This document shows positions 48,801-58,268 of a DNA stretch of 64,000 bases, one piece after another. The position numbers and the translations under genes are program-made. The stretch is from Owenia fusiformis. Its lineage: Eukaryota; Annelida; Polychaeta; Sabellida; Oweniidae. The stretch is from positions 33,047,259-33,111,258 of the forward strand of contig CAIIXF020000009.1 of NCBI GenBank assembly GCA_903813345.2, in the 5' to 3' direction. The notes under the pieces are model-generated. The model had not been told where the DNA came from. It saw nothing but the letters and a program-made list of their open reading frames with translations, and made no database searches. Every line of letters starts with the position of its first letter. The stretch's first letter is position 1.

Positions 48801-51800
48801 ATCTTAGAGTAAGTTCTATGTTCTACTCTTACATCGACTTTTTAAAATCTTGAATGGTTTGCAACAGGCCTGTGTAATCAATGTACAGTCATTGAATGAT
48901 GGGCCTATAACAATACATAATTAGTACTTTGAGCTCTAGGTAAGTATAAGTATATGTAGTTATATGTAAGACTGTATAAAAACAAGCGGTGTGTTGGCTG
49001 TATACGTTAATGAGTTATGCCTACTGGCAAAATACTACATATATTGTGACCAAACATTTTCTTGATTTAACATTTCTCTTAACTAAATTTCAAAAATGGG
49101 ATCAATTTTCTTAAATATCTTTAACATCTTTTATAAAATTTTACACAAATCCAATATAAAGACCTCTTTAAAATTGCTCATTGGCAACTTCGTTCTAATT
49201 CAGATTGAAACACCACCCGCCACAAAGGGATTTCATGTCTAGGACCCCTGGTGGTAAGACAGCATACTGGTCTCCATGTTAGGTCTCGTCCCTTGCCAAG
49301 GTATATTGGACGTTAAAATGGTGTCAGGATAATCATGATAATTACATAAAATATAATTTTATAATGGATAACACGACTTAATCAACTAGCAATTATCTTT
49401 GTGGTTTCGGCTCCCTAAGGTTGAACTTAATGAGTGTGCAAAAATAACGGAAGATAACACAGTCTTCTGAACAAACTGGAAATGTTGGTGATGATAAAAA
49501 ATGTCAGTCCATTTTAGTGAGTGAAATTTCTCCGAGAGCCAATTTAATTTATTTTTACATGTACATTCAGAGGAATCAGTAAAGTTATTATGATTTTAGG
49601 ATCCTTGTATTAAAGCCTGAAATAGAGCCTGTCAAAATACACTGTCAAAACATGAAACTATTCAATGAGCGTCAATTGATGCAAGTTATTACTCAGTTTT
49701 CTTAAGTTTCTTTGAAAACACATGATTTATTATTTTTGTCTACGTATAACCAATACTATACAAAGTCAAGGAGGCAAAGATGATGAATGTTGTGATATGA
49801 TTTAACCTTATACCTCACACAGAAGATATGGGAAATAGAAAATGAGGTTATTAAGCTATAATGAATGCTAACTGTCTCTGATAAGACATTTCAAAATGAG
49901 TTTTTAAGAGTAATATTCAAGTTTTAGAGAAAAGAAATTCAATCGGATTCACCATTCTCTTGAATAGGCCTTATTGGTTAACTAAAAATATACCGTGGCA
50001 GATATGTGTGGGGAGGCTTTTGTTGCCTCAATTTTTTTGGAGGGGCCCTTTGGTTGAGGCCAATTTTTTAAGGATTTTCAGGTCCACCCCTGAATACAGG
50101 TACATTAATAGGTATAAATAAATGAAAACTACATCTCTCTAGTTGCCTCTCCCCCTCTTTTATAGCTGGATGTACTTTAAAAAATAATGTAATGTTTCAT
50201 TATCATTAAACAAAAGTTTTGGCTTCTTACAAATATATAAATCTTTATCTATCATGTACAAATGTAAATAAATTCATAATAAACACATTAACAACACATG
50301 AAAATCTCCAAATTTAGAAACACAAAGATCTTACATATACTTACATGTACAAAGTATACCCCATATTGTGCAAGCTGGTTTTCAATAAGACTCCCATATT
50401 TACAAGGAATATGCTGTCTCTCCATGACTTCTAGTTATCCTGATATTCTGCAGTATTAATTCCAGGTTTCCTGCTTCTATATCATGTCCTGATCAGAATA
50501 GATTGTACTTTTTGAAATCTGACAATTTGAAAAGGTATTATGACATCATTATGTTTTTGAATAAATGTATATCCTCTTAAAGATAAATATATAGTTTAAG
50601 CAGATTATTTAACCTGATACAAAACTATCAAGTTTGCATCAATGACAGTGATTGTAACACTTATTCAAAACCTATGTATGATCATATATACAATATACAT
50701 GTATGAAAAAGTCTGTCAAAAATTCCAGTTCTAATTAACAACTTAATTTATATGGCATTAATTACTAATTATGAATTTTCTTCATATCCAGCCATAATTA
50801 ATAAAATCATAACTTGCTTTAGGCAAAACAATGTGAATTGTAACTATTAAAGTTATGTTAGGCAGCGACTGAGCAGGTTGATTCTTACACCCACACCTGT
50901 TTGCCAGGCACATTAATGGTAAACATTTTTAGTAAACTCTTTGACTGCACAGAATCACACTAAGCATCTAGACACATCCTGAAGGTGATTTCTGACTTTT
51001 AAGAGACATATCCTCAGTCGAGATCATTCAAAAAGGCACAGTGAAAACATTTTTTTCTTATTTTCTTTGATGGAAAATTTTACGAGTTGTGTGTTTCATC
51101 ACCAATTTACTACTAGCCTTTAACTTGAAATCAAAGAAAGGAAATATATTATTTGAACTATGTTTGTATCCTTTAGCACAATTTAAACATTCAGCTCCCA
51201 ATTACACAAATCATCTATTGATTCCAATTTATCAGGCAAACATACAGTTTCTAAGGGTCAACAACCTAACAAAGGTAAGTCAAGTGAAGAAATGCTGACA
51301 CTGTGATGAATATTCTATGTTTTCTTGTTTAAATACCATAACAATAGAAAATACATAGAAAAATACATTTGGGCTTTACAATATATTTAATCAATTGAAA
51401 TGAAATTCGGAACAACATCATTTTTAACAAAAAGTTCTATATGATATAAATCTTAATCTAAGGTTGTTGACTTACTCTCCTTTGTATGTTTTCATATTTA
51501 TTTAATAAATGAAAATTCCAGTTCATTAGAATATACATATGCTGTACTGTATTGGGTTTTTGAGATTCTTTCTAAAAGATTTCTTTGAGAAGAATATTAG
51601 TTATGCAAACTTACATAATAAGATCATCCATCAAAACTCTAAATATTCTATTGATTATGTTATTCACTGAGCTATGGAATACAAGACATTGACATGCAAA
51701 ATGTCACCACCTGCCATAATTGGATATCTCTAGCCTATAACTGAAATAACTAATATAAACACTTTGACATCAGACTATTAAACCTGACATTTCAGTTACC

Positions 51801-54800
51801 ATCAGACGTCGGAATGTTTTCTTTATTAATTTATTAATGAATTAAATACCTGAGTGACTATCTTGTTTTATCCTTATTGCTATAACCAAGAAACTGCTGG
51901 ACTTAAAATGAATTAAAATCCTTACCTTTCTCCTTACTCCTGAAAATCCATTTGCCCATATAAGCTTGTTTCTATTATGACATTCTCTGTCAGTTTAAGT
52001 TGTTGCATAACATAGTATATCATATAAAGTACATCACTTTACCGCCATAGAAAACCATTGAAGTTTAAGTCAACAATTCAATGCAGAAGTCTTTTAAATG
52101 CTTAACATCATAACGAAACTGACCCACAGGACGATATCACGAACATACAGTCAACCTTGAGATTCCTAAATCATTTCCAAATGCATCAATTATAATAACC
52201 TTACCTGTCTCGTCACGCAATAATTCCTTCTAATGAAGAAGAAAGATCTTCTAGGATTGATATCATTCCTATATTAGCTTATATCTCTAATCAATAGTAA
52301 GTTGCTTCCCCTTATATCCTCCTCTCTCCATTGGTCTATAGTCTTACTGTACCATTATAAGGAGTGCCTTAGATTCTATACTGTGGATTATCCGTCAAAT
52401 AAACAGCACTTCTGTAAGTCTCAATAACCTGCTTTAAAATCATAATTTTCTACTAGGTCAAATAAATAAAAGGCATTTACATGACACAATGTCACCAACT
52501 GGGAAGTTATTGCAAATAATTACAGAAGTGTGACAATTTGTTACAGACAGTGATACAAACACCTACCACCAAATCAGACCACTAAATACCATAGTAATAG
52601 CAAAAAACAGTAACTATGAAATATGCCATTAGTTTTTGGTGGTGGCAAAATAATTGTTATTCCATGAGTATATCCTATATACTATATTTCTTTCAGATGT
52701 AGTTATGCATCTCTTCAGCAAACAATAAAACTGTGTTTTCTTATATAGATTTGATTACCCAAGTATGCCGAGTTGAAATATGTTGTCATCTCTGACATAT
52801 GGTGGGAGTAAACCTATGAAGAATATGCCAATCTTATTGATCGAACAGACAAACTTATCATTTTAATATATGGAAAAATACATATGATTTACATACAAGT
52901 CAGACCCTAAACTTCAATGTCGTTTAAGATATTCCTTGTTGATTTTCTACATGATATTTCATGAAAAGTGTGACATTTGTGATGTTTAATTCAAGGATTT
53001 TTATCATATCTCTATCTATAATGATGAGGGAACTAGCCAAAGTTATAATACACAACATAATACAAATGATCCCAAGTAGAGAAATAAAACTGAAGAAGAA
53101 ATTCACATAGAAGGAATAACATTATAAATTGTTGTCATATGACTGAAACTCCATGTATCATATTCAGAATATTATTCAGAAAAAGTCTAGAATTATGCTG
53201 ACACAAGAGAATTGTTTTGTAAAGGTATAAGCTATTATTATAACAAACTGTGAGAGTTAATCAAAGAATGATAAGAAAAATCTAAAGCTGTAAAGACACA
53301 AAATACCAATCGTACCAGTTCTTCATATGTCACAAATGTCCTCTATGAATCTTGAGTAAATCAAAGTCTATGGATTACTTCACAATTTAGACTACACGCT
53401 GTGTTGTGTATTGTCATTTAATTCCTTGCTCGAGTGCACCTTTTATCAATTATTTTATATTTCAGAATATGACTAACATTTCATACATGGGAAGATACAG
53501 GTTGAAGACACATCTTATCTTTCAATGAACATCTTAATTCTGTCATTTTTCTCAATATCCCATTATTTATATAGAGACTTTAGAGATAAACTTAATATTT
53601 CCTTATAAGTAATCTATAATGCAGAACTATTTCATGCTGTATTACACAATTAGGAAATTGTATATAACTTAACTTCCAAGTTGTTCTTATCTCAAAGCAT
53701 TATATCAACTTAGCTTAGTATGTAACATATTATGATACCTTTAACTATGCAATAAAACTGTGAACCAACACCAACAGATACAAATATAAGATTTCATGTT
53801 TAATTCCCATTGCCCAAATGTTATTTTGCAAATGTTTCAGAAAATAAATACCTTATTGTACCTATTACATATTAGTCTCAGAGAGAAGTAAATGCTGTAC
53901 TTTGACACCCTATTGGCTTTCTACAATCCCTACACAACTTATCTCCAAAATAAGTCAACACCACCACCCCTATTGGCCAATGAGTAAAAGCCTGCTTTTA
54001 TGTTTGGCAATTTTAAAAATTTATCAAATTTTCTGACCTCATGTAATTAAGTTTAAAACATGAACAGTCGTCTTTAATTAGTCTAGCTAAAAGCCTTAGT
54101 GCCCCCCCCCCCCTCCTCCCTCACTACACACTTGTAATCAAGTAGTGGGAAGAGGGGGGTCACAGGGGCTTGTAGGTAGACTAGTCTTTATCAGGCCATC
54201 CAACGTGGAGACTTTTGTAAGGGTCTAAAGTAGACTACCTCAAACTCCACCCCAAAACTGTCTTAAGCTGATGTGACAATCCTTTTCATCCATTAATTGC
54301 AGCTGTGCAATAGAGTGTATTCAACCCGACACTGATTTAAGACAATAACAGTATATGTATTATACTTACATCGACTTCGCCGAGAGTGACCTTTGGTTTG
54401 GAGTTTTGTGGAATAACCGGAGCTCGCTTGGTTTTTGTCTTGTTGCTCTTTGGATACATCACCAACACATCATGCCATCTATAAATGGGTAGAAGAATTA
54501 ATTCCATCTATTCCTTTAATATTTCAAATTAAAAAAATTCCTCTGTTACTGTTGTTGTCAACTTATATTTTATTTCAACATAAGAGTACTGAAACAAACA
54601 AATTGAAATAATAACTGGCAAAGTGCCCAATTAAATTAAATTTTTTTAACGATCTTAAAAATGAAACTCCCCTTTTCAAAGCTGCCTTCACAGACACCTT
54701 AAGCTCTTGAATACCTAGATTGATGGATATTTCTGTCACGAATAAATCTCTTTCATACTTTGATTGACAGATCTAGCTGCCATTGAAATTGCATATTTAG

Positions 54801-56892
54801 ACAATAATGTGTAAAATTCAAAAACTGGCAAAATGCAAAACTGCTCTGATTTCAAATCCTTTCAAGAGCCTGGTGAATGTCAGGTCATGAGTCAACAAAA
54901 GATATACATGGATACATATTGTAGAGGTTAATTGTAAGTCAAATGTAAAACTGGTCTTGATATCAATCTATGATCTTGAAAACAGAACACCTTTTTAATT
55001 ACAAATGATTAGACCAGAGTAAATATAATCCCCCAAATTATAAAGAAGGAAGTGCCATGACATCTACAAACTTCCACCGATCTCAGCTTTCAGAAGATAA
55101 AATCATAACATTTCCCAGGCTAAAGCTGGTAGGATTAAACGTTTAAGGTAGAAATCTGCAGGGTAAGAACCCTTAGTTTATTGGTTAGTACATTTCCCTC
55201 TGACTTCAGCCAATCATTTTACTACATAACCACATATAACCAATCAGAGAGCACTTGGATTGAGTGATATCAGGCTCTAAATGGCTTGGTGAGTTTAGAA
55301 GTATTCAGAAACTTTGAAAGATAATTTTGCAAAAGGGTTTGTGGAGAATCACACCCTCAATGGTAATCCCTGCTTAAAAGCATTTAGATAGAGATGGTCT
55401 GGACCCTGTATATCAGAGCAAGAATTTTGGACAAAACTGTTCAACCTAGCAAATAATTTCAAAGGCCAACTAGTATGATCTCATAAATAATTTAATATAA
55501 CACAAATGTAATGCATACAATTACTACCATACCTTACTTTCTTTTACATTTGTACCACCATGACATTTAAATCTGATGCCTCCAAATTAGTGCAATTTTC
55601 AGAACTGGTAGATAGAGCAAAAAAATCAGAAGTCAATTTGCCTGGAGTGAATTTGCCATTCATTAACTCCCATTATTAACCTTATCTGAGTATTTTTATG
55701 ATGTTATGAGTTCAAAGCAATGGTCTCATAGGTATGAAAACCTAAAACTCTAAAAGGCATCTTATACTATTTCATTGCAGACAACATGATAGAGAAAGTG
55801 AGAAAGGAATCCAATACATGTAGCTTATATGATCACATGTTTCGGAGATATTTTTTATTATGACATAAATATAATAAAGAATCGTGTAGCCTATCTAATA
55901 TGTTACTATGTAAAGAGAATCTATAAATGAGTCCAGGAAATAATTAGATGGGCTTGCAGAAATAATTAAAGGTGTGTCGATGTAAAAATATGAATATCGA
56001 TCATTTAGGAACCTCTGTTTTACTAAACCATGAACAAATTTCAGAGGCTTTGTATAAAAAACCTCCTACCTCATACCCACCTACCCACCTACGTGGGACA
56101 TGATACAGTCATTGAAGGGTTCAATTTTAAAGATTTTAAATATTAAAATAGCTCCAATTATTAACATTTCTACAATTCCGGCTTTATTTTATGACTAGAC
56201 GGATGACAGATCCATAAATAAAGGCATATGGGTGCATTGTAATGTGTAATGACCAAAGGGCGCCCCAGGGGAATAACTAACCAACGACCCCGAGCATAGG
56301 TCCAACAAGCTAGATAAAGAAATTGAAAGAAAGTGTACTAAATTCGATGCCCTGAGTGGGAATCGAACCCAGCTGGACTGTAGTAGCAAGTTGCTATCAA
56401 GGGTCGTTACAAATGCATCATAAACTTAGATTTAATAAACTAAGATCTTTAAATTTGAACCCTTCAAAGACTGTATCATGTCCAACGTACGTGGGTAGGT
56501 GGGTATGAGGTAGGAGGTTTTTTATACAAAGCCAATTTCAGACACTTTATTACCAATTTGAAGACATCATATTTGGAAATAGATAGAAAATTACTATACA
56601 AATATACGATTCTCATTTAGAGATAGTTAATTCTTAAAATATGTTTTCAGCTTTGTAGTAAAGACCAATTAATTAGAAATAACAAAATAGCAAATGTATA
56701 TTACAGATATAAACTGGAAATAAATTTCAAAGTTATATACCTTTGTATTTCTTCTTTAGCAGTGCCTTTCACATAGTATATCTTCTGTGGTAGCTGTATA
56801 GCCACAGAGAAGTCATGAGTGGTCGCATCCTCTGCATCATATACATCTGTGCATTTGTTCATGTCCAGTGTTCCTTGGGGTACTGTTCCCAC
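18688..56892 (-). CDS. MPRIP: Myosin phosphatase Rho-interacting protein (MPRIP / p116RIP) homologue, 5'-incomplete, 20 exons
   Basis: Twenty in-phase exons (9,093 nt) encode 3,030 aa and a stop. N to C: second half of PH domain 1 (VPQGTLDMNKCTDV, RWHDVLVMYPKSNK), a Ser-rich linker, PH domain 2 (KKGWLVKQ, WKKHWFVLSG, LRYYSD, DGRIDL, NYGFKLK, GEYTLSAMTSGI, NWIQAI), a Ser/Pro-rich 539-residue exon, the motif LVELLDAEVETLKGQLEL, a giant coiled-coil exon, and a C-terminal coiled coil (AEEIKATQAALDAMKKAH, SEQYSIKCIENASL, LKDELAALRDHL). Both PH signatures and the C-terminal coil closely match vertebrate MPRIP, which links RhoA, actin stress fibres and the myosin phosphatase targeting subunit. Common human forms are near 1,030 aa, so this version is far longer, mostly through three large exons. 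Exons for the start of PH1 are not in the window. TRIOBP is a relative, but the double PH arrangement favours MPRIP. Confidence 0.92.
20047..20168 (+). mobile_element. Pearl/Helentron-like short element without satellite
   Basis: ATGTCACCACCT at the left and a GTCAACAC..GGTGGTGAC hairpin at the right, with ttgttacag and short gaacacca repeats between. Directly followed by the larger relative at 20196. Confidence 0.65.
20196..22617 (+). mobile_element. Pearl/Helentron-like element carrying a satellite core
   Basis: Left end ATGTCACCACCTAG, then the monomer array 20225-22445, then ttgttacagacgcc, four gccggacgccaacc-type short repeats (22505-22560), and a 3' hairpin GTCACCAC-ttttg-GTGGTGAC (22593-22614). 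Both ends share the inverted GTCACCAC motif and the hairpin is at one end only, as in Helentron-associated elements; the bivalve 'pearl' elements have the same flank-satellite-flank layout. No replicase is present. Confidence 0.6.
20225..22445 (+). repeat. Satellite array, about 16 monomers of 135/147 bp
   Basis: Monomers contain atttgaatttctgagaac, gtagatgattttgaa, gtcaatttgaagcaagttga, and tgacctt/aaggtca blocks. The gtagatga landmark recurs at steps of mostly 135-136 or 146-148 bp; the long type has an extra 'aagtcaaatctt' segment. In the last MPRIP intron. Confidence 0.92.
23926..23963 (-). CDS. MPRIP: Candidate 38-nt optional exon giving an alternative MPRIP C-terminus
   Basis: A good acceptor (ttcatatttcag) and donor (gtaact) enclose 38 nt that stay open in phase (DIHTCNSKMIEFE). 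Because 38 is not a multiple of three, the last exon would then be read as FS and stop. No transcript evidence. Confidence 0.35.
24088..24234 (-). CDS. MPRIP: MPRIP exon: Ser-Pro-rich tail
   Basis: GKMHSPDRSPSPKRTRSGDE to TAKRKVSKLK plus one base. Several Ser-Pro sites and basic runs. Acceptor ttacag, donor gtatta. Confidence 0.88.
24560..24719. repeat. 160-bp imperfect palindrome, GC-richer than surroundings
   Basis: Ends TTCAACGCCGTTTTGGTGTC and a mirrored gataccccaacggtgttgaa, with an inner ggtgccattttggcacc palindrome. MITE-like; in the MPRIP intron between 24234 and 24870. Confidence 0.6.
24870..25008 (-). CDS. MPRIP: MPRIP exon: after the coiled coil
   Basis: ERDDTLHLYDSLKKEIEGSE, then an acidic-to-Ser/Thr segment ending SPTRQRNTR plus one base. 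Acceptor tctctcag, donor gtgagt. Confidence 0.9.
25202..25288 (+). repeat. Small pearl/Helentron-like copy
   Basis: ATGTCACTACCT, ttgttacagacactgaacgc, then ggtggtgacat; same order as at 20196 without the satellite. Confidence 0.65.
25308..25467 (-). CDS. MPRIP: MPRIP exon: C-terminal coiled coil (LKDELAALRD)
   Basis: NDELNIRLRGELEELKSAKE, a Gly/Ser break (DGSGTGDQ), then AELNQLKDELAALRDHLKAT ending TM. Acceptor tttttttcag, donor gtgagt. Confidence 0.93.
25752..25904 (-). CDS. MPRIP: MPRIP exon: C-terminal coiled coil (SEQYSIKCIEN)
   Basis: SEIDLIKTEIKLVSEQYSIK then CIENASLQERVEAQTRT to HDLMAR. The SEQYS.KC.EN signature is shared with vertebrate MPRIP. Acceptor tttgtag, donor gtatat. Confidence 0.94.
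26383..26503 (-). CDS. MPRIP: MPRIP exon: C-terminal coiled coil
   Basis: ALDAMKKAHEADLESERLRF to AIHQQYE. It corresponds to ALEAMKNAHREEMERE in vertebrates. Acceptor attgtag, donor gtaaga. Confidence 0.93.
27680..27706 (-). CDS. MPRIP: Candidate 27-nt cassette microexon of MPRIP
   Basis: Acceptor gttctcag and donor gtaagg enclose 27 nt. In the phase of the flanking exons it inserts the nine residues VDYLEDLVD between KATQA and the next LDAM. It lies in the conserved MYPT-binding coil, so inclusion would shift the heptad register by nine residues. Confidence 0.55.
28085..28232 (-). CDS. MPRIP: MPRIP exon: C-terminal coiled coil (AEEIKATQA)
   Basis: STCEKGLENMAGSQRRIVQQ to SQLAEEIKATQA plus one base. 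It matches the vertebrate segment with AEE.AATIAALEAMK, part of the region that binds the myosin phosphatase targeting subunit. Acceptor tgttacag, donor gtaagc. Confidence 0.92.
28482..28649 (-). CDS. MPRIP: MPRIP exon: C-terminal coiled coil
   Basis: 56 codons, EAYENEIESQKVVHDEQLSR to RKKYEKEIDRLQ. Acceptor ttcatag, donor gtacaa. Confidence 0.9.
30280..30393 (-). CDS. MPRIP: MPRIP exon: Ser-rich link into C-terminal coil
   Basis: 38 codons, LELDSSRQMSQETSSRGDGA to QQKLKDIQ. Acceptor taacatcag, donor gtagtt; phase 0. Confidence 0.88.
31009..34971 (-). CDS. MPRIP: MPRIP giant coiled-coil exon (1,321 codons)
   Basis: A single 3,963-nt exon, EKARLNRVMESWNEREQELN to EEREQHM, with acceptor ctttccag and donor gtaaga. 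About the first 450 residues are uninterrupted Glu/Lys/Leu coiled coil. The middle (nt 33000-31500) is less regular and holds six spaced copies of a motif with the pattern F/Y-A-x-x-L-x-x-x-A/V-x-L-x-x-Q/E-V-x-x-L (clearest: QFAEMLAHRAVLNGQVAFL and DYANTLATKAMMHGEVTYLL). The last 170 residues return to coiled coil. No stop or frameshift occurs. Short human MPRIP lacks comparable sequence; whether long vertebrate isoforms have it needs alignment. Confidence 0.92.
35330..35810. repeat. Possible inverted-repeat element
   Basis: gtcacttttgctacagcagcc near the left is mirrored by ggtcgctgtagagcaaatgtg near the right; internal blocks (ctatgg, cgact, acag) recur. Non-coding intron of MPRIP. Boundaries unsure. 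Confidence 0.35.
36039..36194 (-). CDS. MPRIP: MPRIP exon: coiled coil
   Basis: 52 codons, VKTLKAQLKEARETIAVRDE to SSNSQIQE, a continuous coiled coil. Acceptor ctttccag, donor gtaagt; phase 0. Confidence 0.9.
36989..37084 (-). CDS. MPRIP: MPRIP exon: coiled coil
   Basis: 32 codons, IEDIENECEKKLNYYHDKLQ to DELTSLQ, strongly heptad-like. Acceptor tgtatag, donor gtatca. Confidence 0.9.
37431..37589 (-). CDS. MPRIP: MPRIP exon: coiled coil, with a GC splice donor
   Basis: 53 codons from VETLKGQLELTMAEMIGLHE to EHEQSHYISQ. The acceptor is cctgtag. The only frame-compatible donor is CAG followed by gcatgc, a GC-AG intron; the nearest GT (gttata, 10 nt on) would put a stop into the next exon. Confidence 0.85.
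38594..38801. mobile_element. Intact Mutator-like MITE (208 bp, 9-bp TSD)
   Basis: CATCCTCGG...GGGAGGATG with perfect flanks atactaatc at 38585-38593 and 38802-38810. It is the uninterrupted counterpart (opposite orientation) of 8980-9612. Confidence 0.8.
39841..39921 (-). CDS. MPRIP: MPRIP exon: VLNESS..LVELLDAE
   Basis: 27 codons in phase 0 between acceptor atattccag and donor gtaaga. LVELLDAE followed by VETLKGQLEL in the next exon marks the start of the coiled-coil region. Confidence 0.9.
40261..41877 (-). CDS. MPRIP: MPRIP exon: end of PH domain 2 and long disordered region
   Basis: 539 codons. It starts TQNGEYTLSAMTSGIRNNWI (last strand and helix of PH2), then a charged, Ser-rich region with short helical stretches such as DVEEIAKLEKQAHMRPQK and SELKARELYEERQREIEQ, an ETSTPEIRP segment, and Ser-Pro repeats near the end (KSPAHSKSPSIKVKEKARAK). 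The end YDKPGQGNK meets donor gtacat. Read-through would add 40 intronic codons before a stop, a possible shorter isoform. Confidence 0.92.
41920..42121 (+). repeat. Two tandem pearl/Helentron-like remnants
   Basis: atgtcatcacctgcc, ttgttacagacactgaacac, then two successive accataac/gtcaccacttatggtgggga ends. Sits just upstream of the PH2 exon of MPRIP. Confidence 0.6.
42295..42510 (-). CDS. MPRIP: MPRIP exon: PH domain 2, N-terminal three quarters
   Basis: 72 codons. ESMYVKKGWLVKQGASSGEW leads into KKHWFVLSGTALRYYSDARA and ends NRNYGFKLK. It aligns strongly with vertebrate MPRIP PH2 (KKGWLTKQ, WKKHWFVL, LRYYRD, NYGFQI). Donor gtaggt. Confidence 0.95.
43440..43457 (-). CDS. MPRIP: Candidate 18-nt cassette microexon of MPRIP
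   Basis: Encodes LVKELM in phase 0, between linker residue SD and ESMYVKKGW of PH2. Acceptor ttttggtgcag (with a TGC next to the AG, as seen at SRRM4-type microexons) and consensus donor gtgagt. Inclusion keeps the frame. Confidence 0.5.
43640..43716 (+). repeat. (TACAG)n microsatellite
   Basis: Seven near-perfect agtac/agtacagtac units followed by degenerate cagta copies. Confidence 0.9.
43879..43944 (-). CDS. MPRIP: MPRIP exon: short Ser-rich linker
   Basis: 22 codons, MAKSSESSRTSDISPEPSDK then SD. Acceptor ttttttctag, donor gtaagt; phase 0 at both ends. It precedes PH domain 2. The internal ATG at the exon start could also serve an alternative promoter. Confidence 0.85.
44155..45342 (-). 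CDS. MPRIP: MPRIP exon: Ser-rich disordered linker 1
   Basis: 396 codons, KPKPQHAAPSVVNPQSALRN to NETDELK. Rich in Ser, Asn, Asp and Glu, with an acidic block (EESGESDLDTESGEEYTDEE) and many possible Ser/Thr phosphorylation sites. No globular domain is recognised. Acceptor tatttacag, donor gttagg. Confidence 0.88.
45540..45563 (-). CDS. MPRIP: Candidate 24-nt cassette microexon of MPRIP
   Basis: Encodes DFFENEVK in phase 0, inserting exactly between GEVD and KPKPQH without changing the frame. The donor gtgagt is strong; the acceptor (gacatttag) has a poor pyrimidine tract. Not confirmed. Confidence 0.45.
45564..54369. other. Long MPRIP intron (about 8.8 kb)
   Basis: AT-rich non-coding sequence between the PH1 exons and the Ser-rich exon. 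Contains GTCACCAC-family remnants at 51699-51720 and 52487-52654, a poly-G run (about 48140-48152) and a poly-C run at its right end (about 54102-54112). No conserved coding sequence seen on either strand. Confidence 0.6.
52487..52654 (+). repeat. Diverged pearl/Helentron-like copy
   Basis: atgtcaccaactgggaagtt, ttgttacagacagtgat, then tttttggtggtggcaaaat. Confidence 0.55.
54370..54478 (-). CDS. MPRIP: MPRIP exon: end of PH domain 1 and basic linker
   Basis: Encodes the C-terminal helix RWHDVLVMYPKSNKTKTKRA (matching LEMLMVYPRTNK of vertebrates), followed by a Pro/Lys linker ending TLGEVD. Acceptor ttatag, donor gtaagta; phase agrees with both neighbours. Confidence 0.9.
56046..56533. mobile_element. 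Foldback element with 9-bp TSD and an internal tRNA-like segment
   Basis: Arms of about 95 bp starting GGCTTTGTATAAAAAACCTC; perfect flanks aatttcaga at 56037-56045 and 56534-56542. On the minus strand the interior has GGTTCGATTCC (about 56353-56363), a perfect Pol III B box, with TAGCAACTTGC (about 56389-56399) upstream as an A-box-like motif. Probably a Mutator-like non-autonomous element that carries a tRNA-derived SINE. Confidence 0.65.
56741..56892 (-). CDS. MPRIP: MPRIP exon: PH domain 1, middle part
   Basis: Encodes VGTVPQGTLDMNKCTDVYDA, then a region ending AKEEIQ plus two bases. Acceptor attcaag, donor gtatat. It aligns with the LPQGTINMNQCTDV strand of vertebrate MPRIP PH1. The first strands of this PH domain must be further right, beyond the window. 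Confidence 0.9.
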
Positions 56893-58065
56893 CTTGAATC
56901 ATGACAAGAAACAGCATATTTATTTATCAATCACATAAAATGCCATTTTTTATTTACAAATGACAATGATTCCCTTTTAAACTTACAAATACTTCTGTTT
57001 TTATGCTAAGATTTATTATAAATAAATGAACGAATTATTAATCCACAACATAATGGTGCTATAATCATAAAACAAAATAAACATCAATCATCAACATCCA
57101 TGAAATGAAATTTACTCCTTTAGAGTTCCGTTACTTACACCTCAGTTGAACAGTTCCCATTATTGAAAATGAAGTGCATGACTATTAAACCATTATAACC
57201 ATTAGTCTATTGTTTTCCATGAATCAATATGTCAATGTCTATACTATTCTTGCAATAAAGGAATAGTGGGAAGAGACTGATGTAACAATATCATAGTCAT
57301 GTGATTTATTCATGTAAGCAAACAATACATTCACAGTGGAACCTCCGAGGTAATAATATCAACAATGCAATATATACAAATGACAATATTTATCTGACTT
57401 TGGGAAAATGAGTTTACCATGTGTGGAGGGAAAATGGGATCATGGGATTATTTGAATGGTTGATTATGCTGGGATTGTTATTCCTTCTTTGTTGAATCTA
57501 CCAGGTTTGTAATTAAATCCTGTAGTTGAATAAGAGCGGATTACAAGTGATCAACTAGTCAGGGATTAGATTAATGTTTCCCATTAATTTACTCAAAGGA
57601 TGTCAAAACCAAGACTCCATGAAACAATAATCAACCAATCAGGTTTGTGGCCCTTAGAATTAACCTTTCAATCATGGGAATTATGCAACATCCTTTTATA
57701 ATTTGATCACCTATAATTGTGTCTCCTCCGAGTTGTAACCTAGTTACCTCCCCCTCATGTCTATAATATTTCAACCAGTCAATAATGTCTCAACTTCTGA
57801 AACTTTAATACTAAGATTTGATGTTTTCAAAAATTTGGGATTCAAAATATAAGCTGAAAAATGAGCATATAAAATACATGTATGTTCAATTAAACAATAT
57901 GTATGCTCAATCTTCAAATCAAGATTCACTTTTATGTTTATTTCAGCAATATCCATGTTAAGACATGCATATGTTTGTTATCCTCTCTATTTAATAAAAG
58001 AAAATGAACATCTAATGTTAAGAAAAGCTGGATTTCTGGATATCCCATTTGTTATCAGAATCGTT

Positions 58066-58268
58066 CAATATGAACACTTCTCAATACAAACACTTCTCAA
58101 TATAAACACTTCTCAATATGAACACTTCTCAATATGAACACTTCTCAATGAAAACACTTCTCAATATAAACACTTCTCAATACGAACACTTGTCAATATA
58201 AACACTTCTAATTACAAACACTTCTCAATATAAACACTTCTCAATATGAACACTTCTCAATGTAAACA
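58066..58268 (+). repeat. 16-bp minisatellite, about 12 copies
   Basis: Unit aatatgaacacttctc, with variants (aatacaaac, aatataaac, aatgaaaac) in a head-to-tail array. Confidence 0.9.

Noticed and set aside
52205-52232. Donor-like GACAG|gtaagg with a T-rich acceptor upstream in the long MPRIP intron
   Set aside because: The enclosed 25 nt breaks phase between the flanking exons; could only be an alternative 5' exon, for which there is no evidence.
56270-56410. True tRNA gene
   Set aside because: Good B box, but no matching acceptor stem or anticodon arm can be built; best seen as a tRNA-derived repeat.
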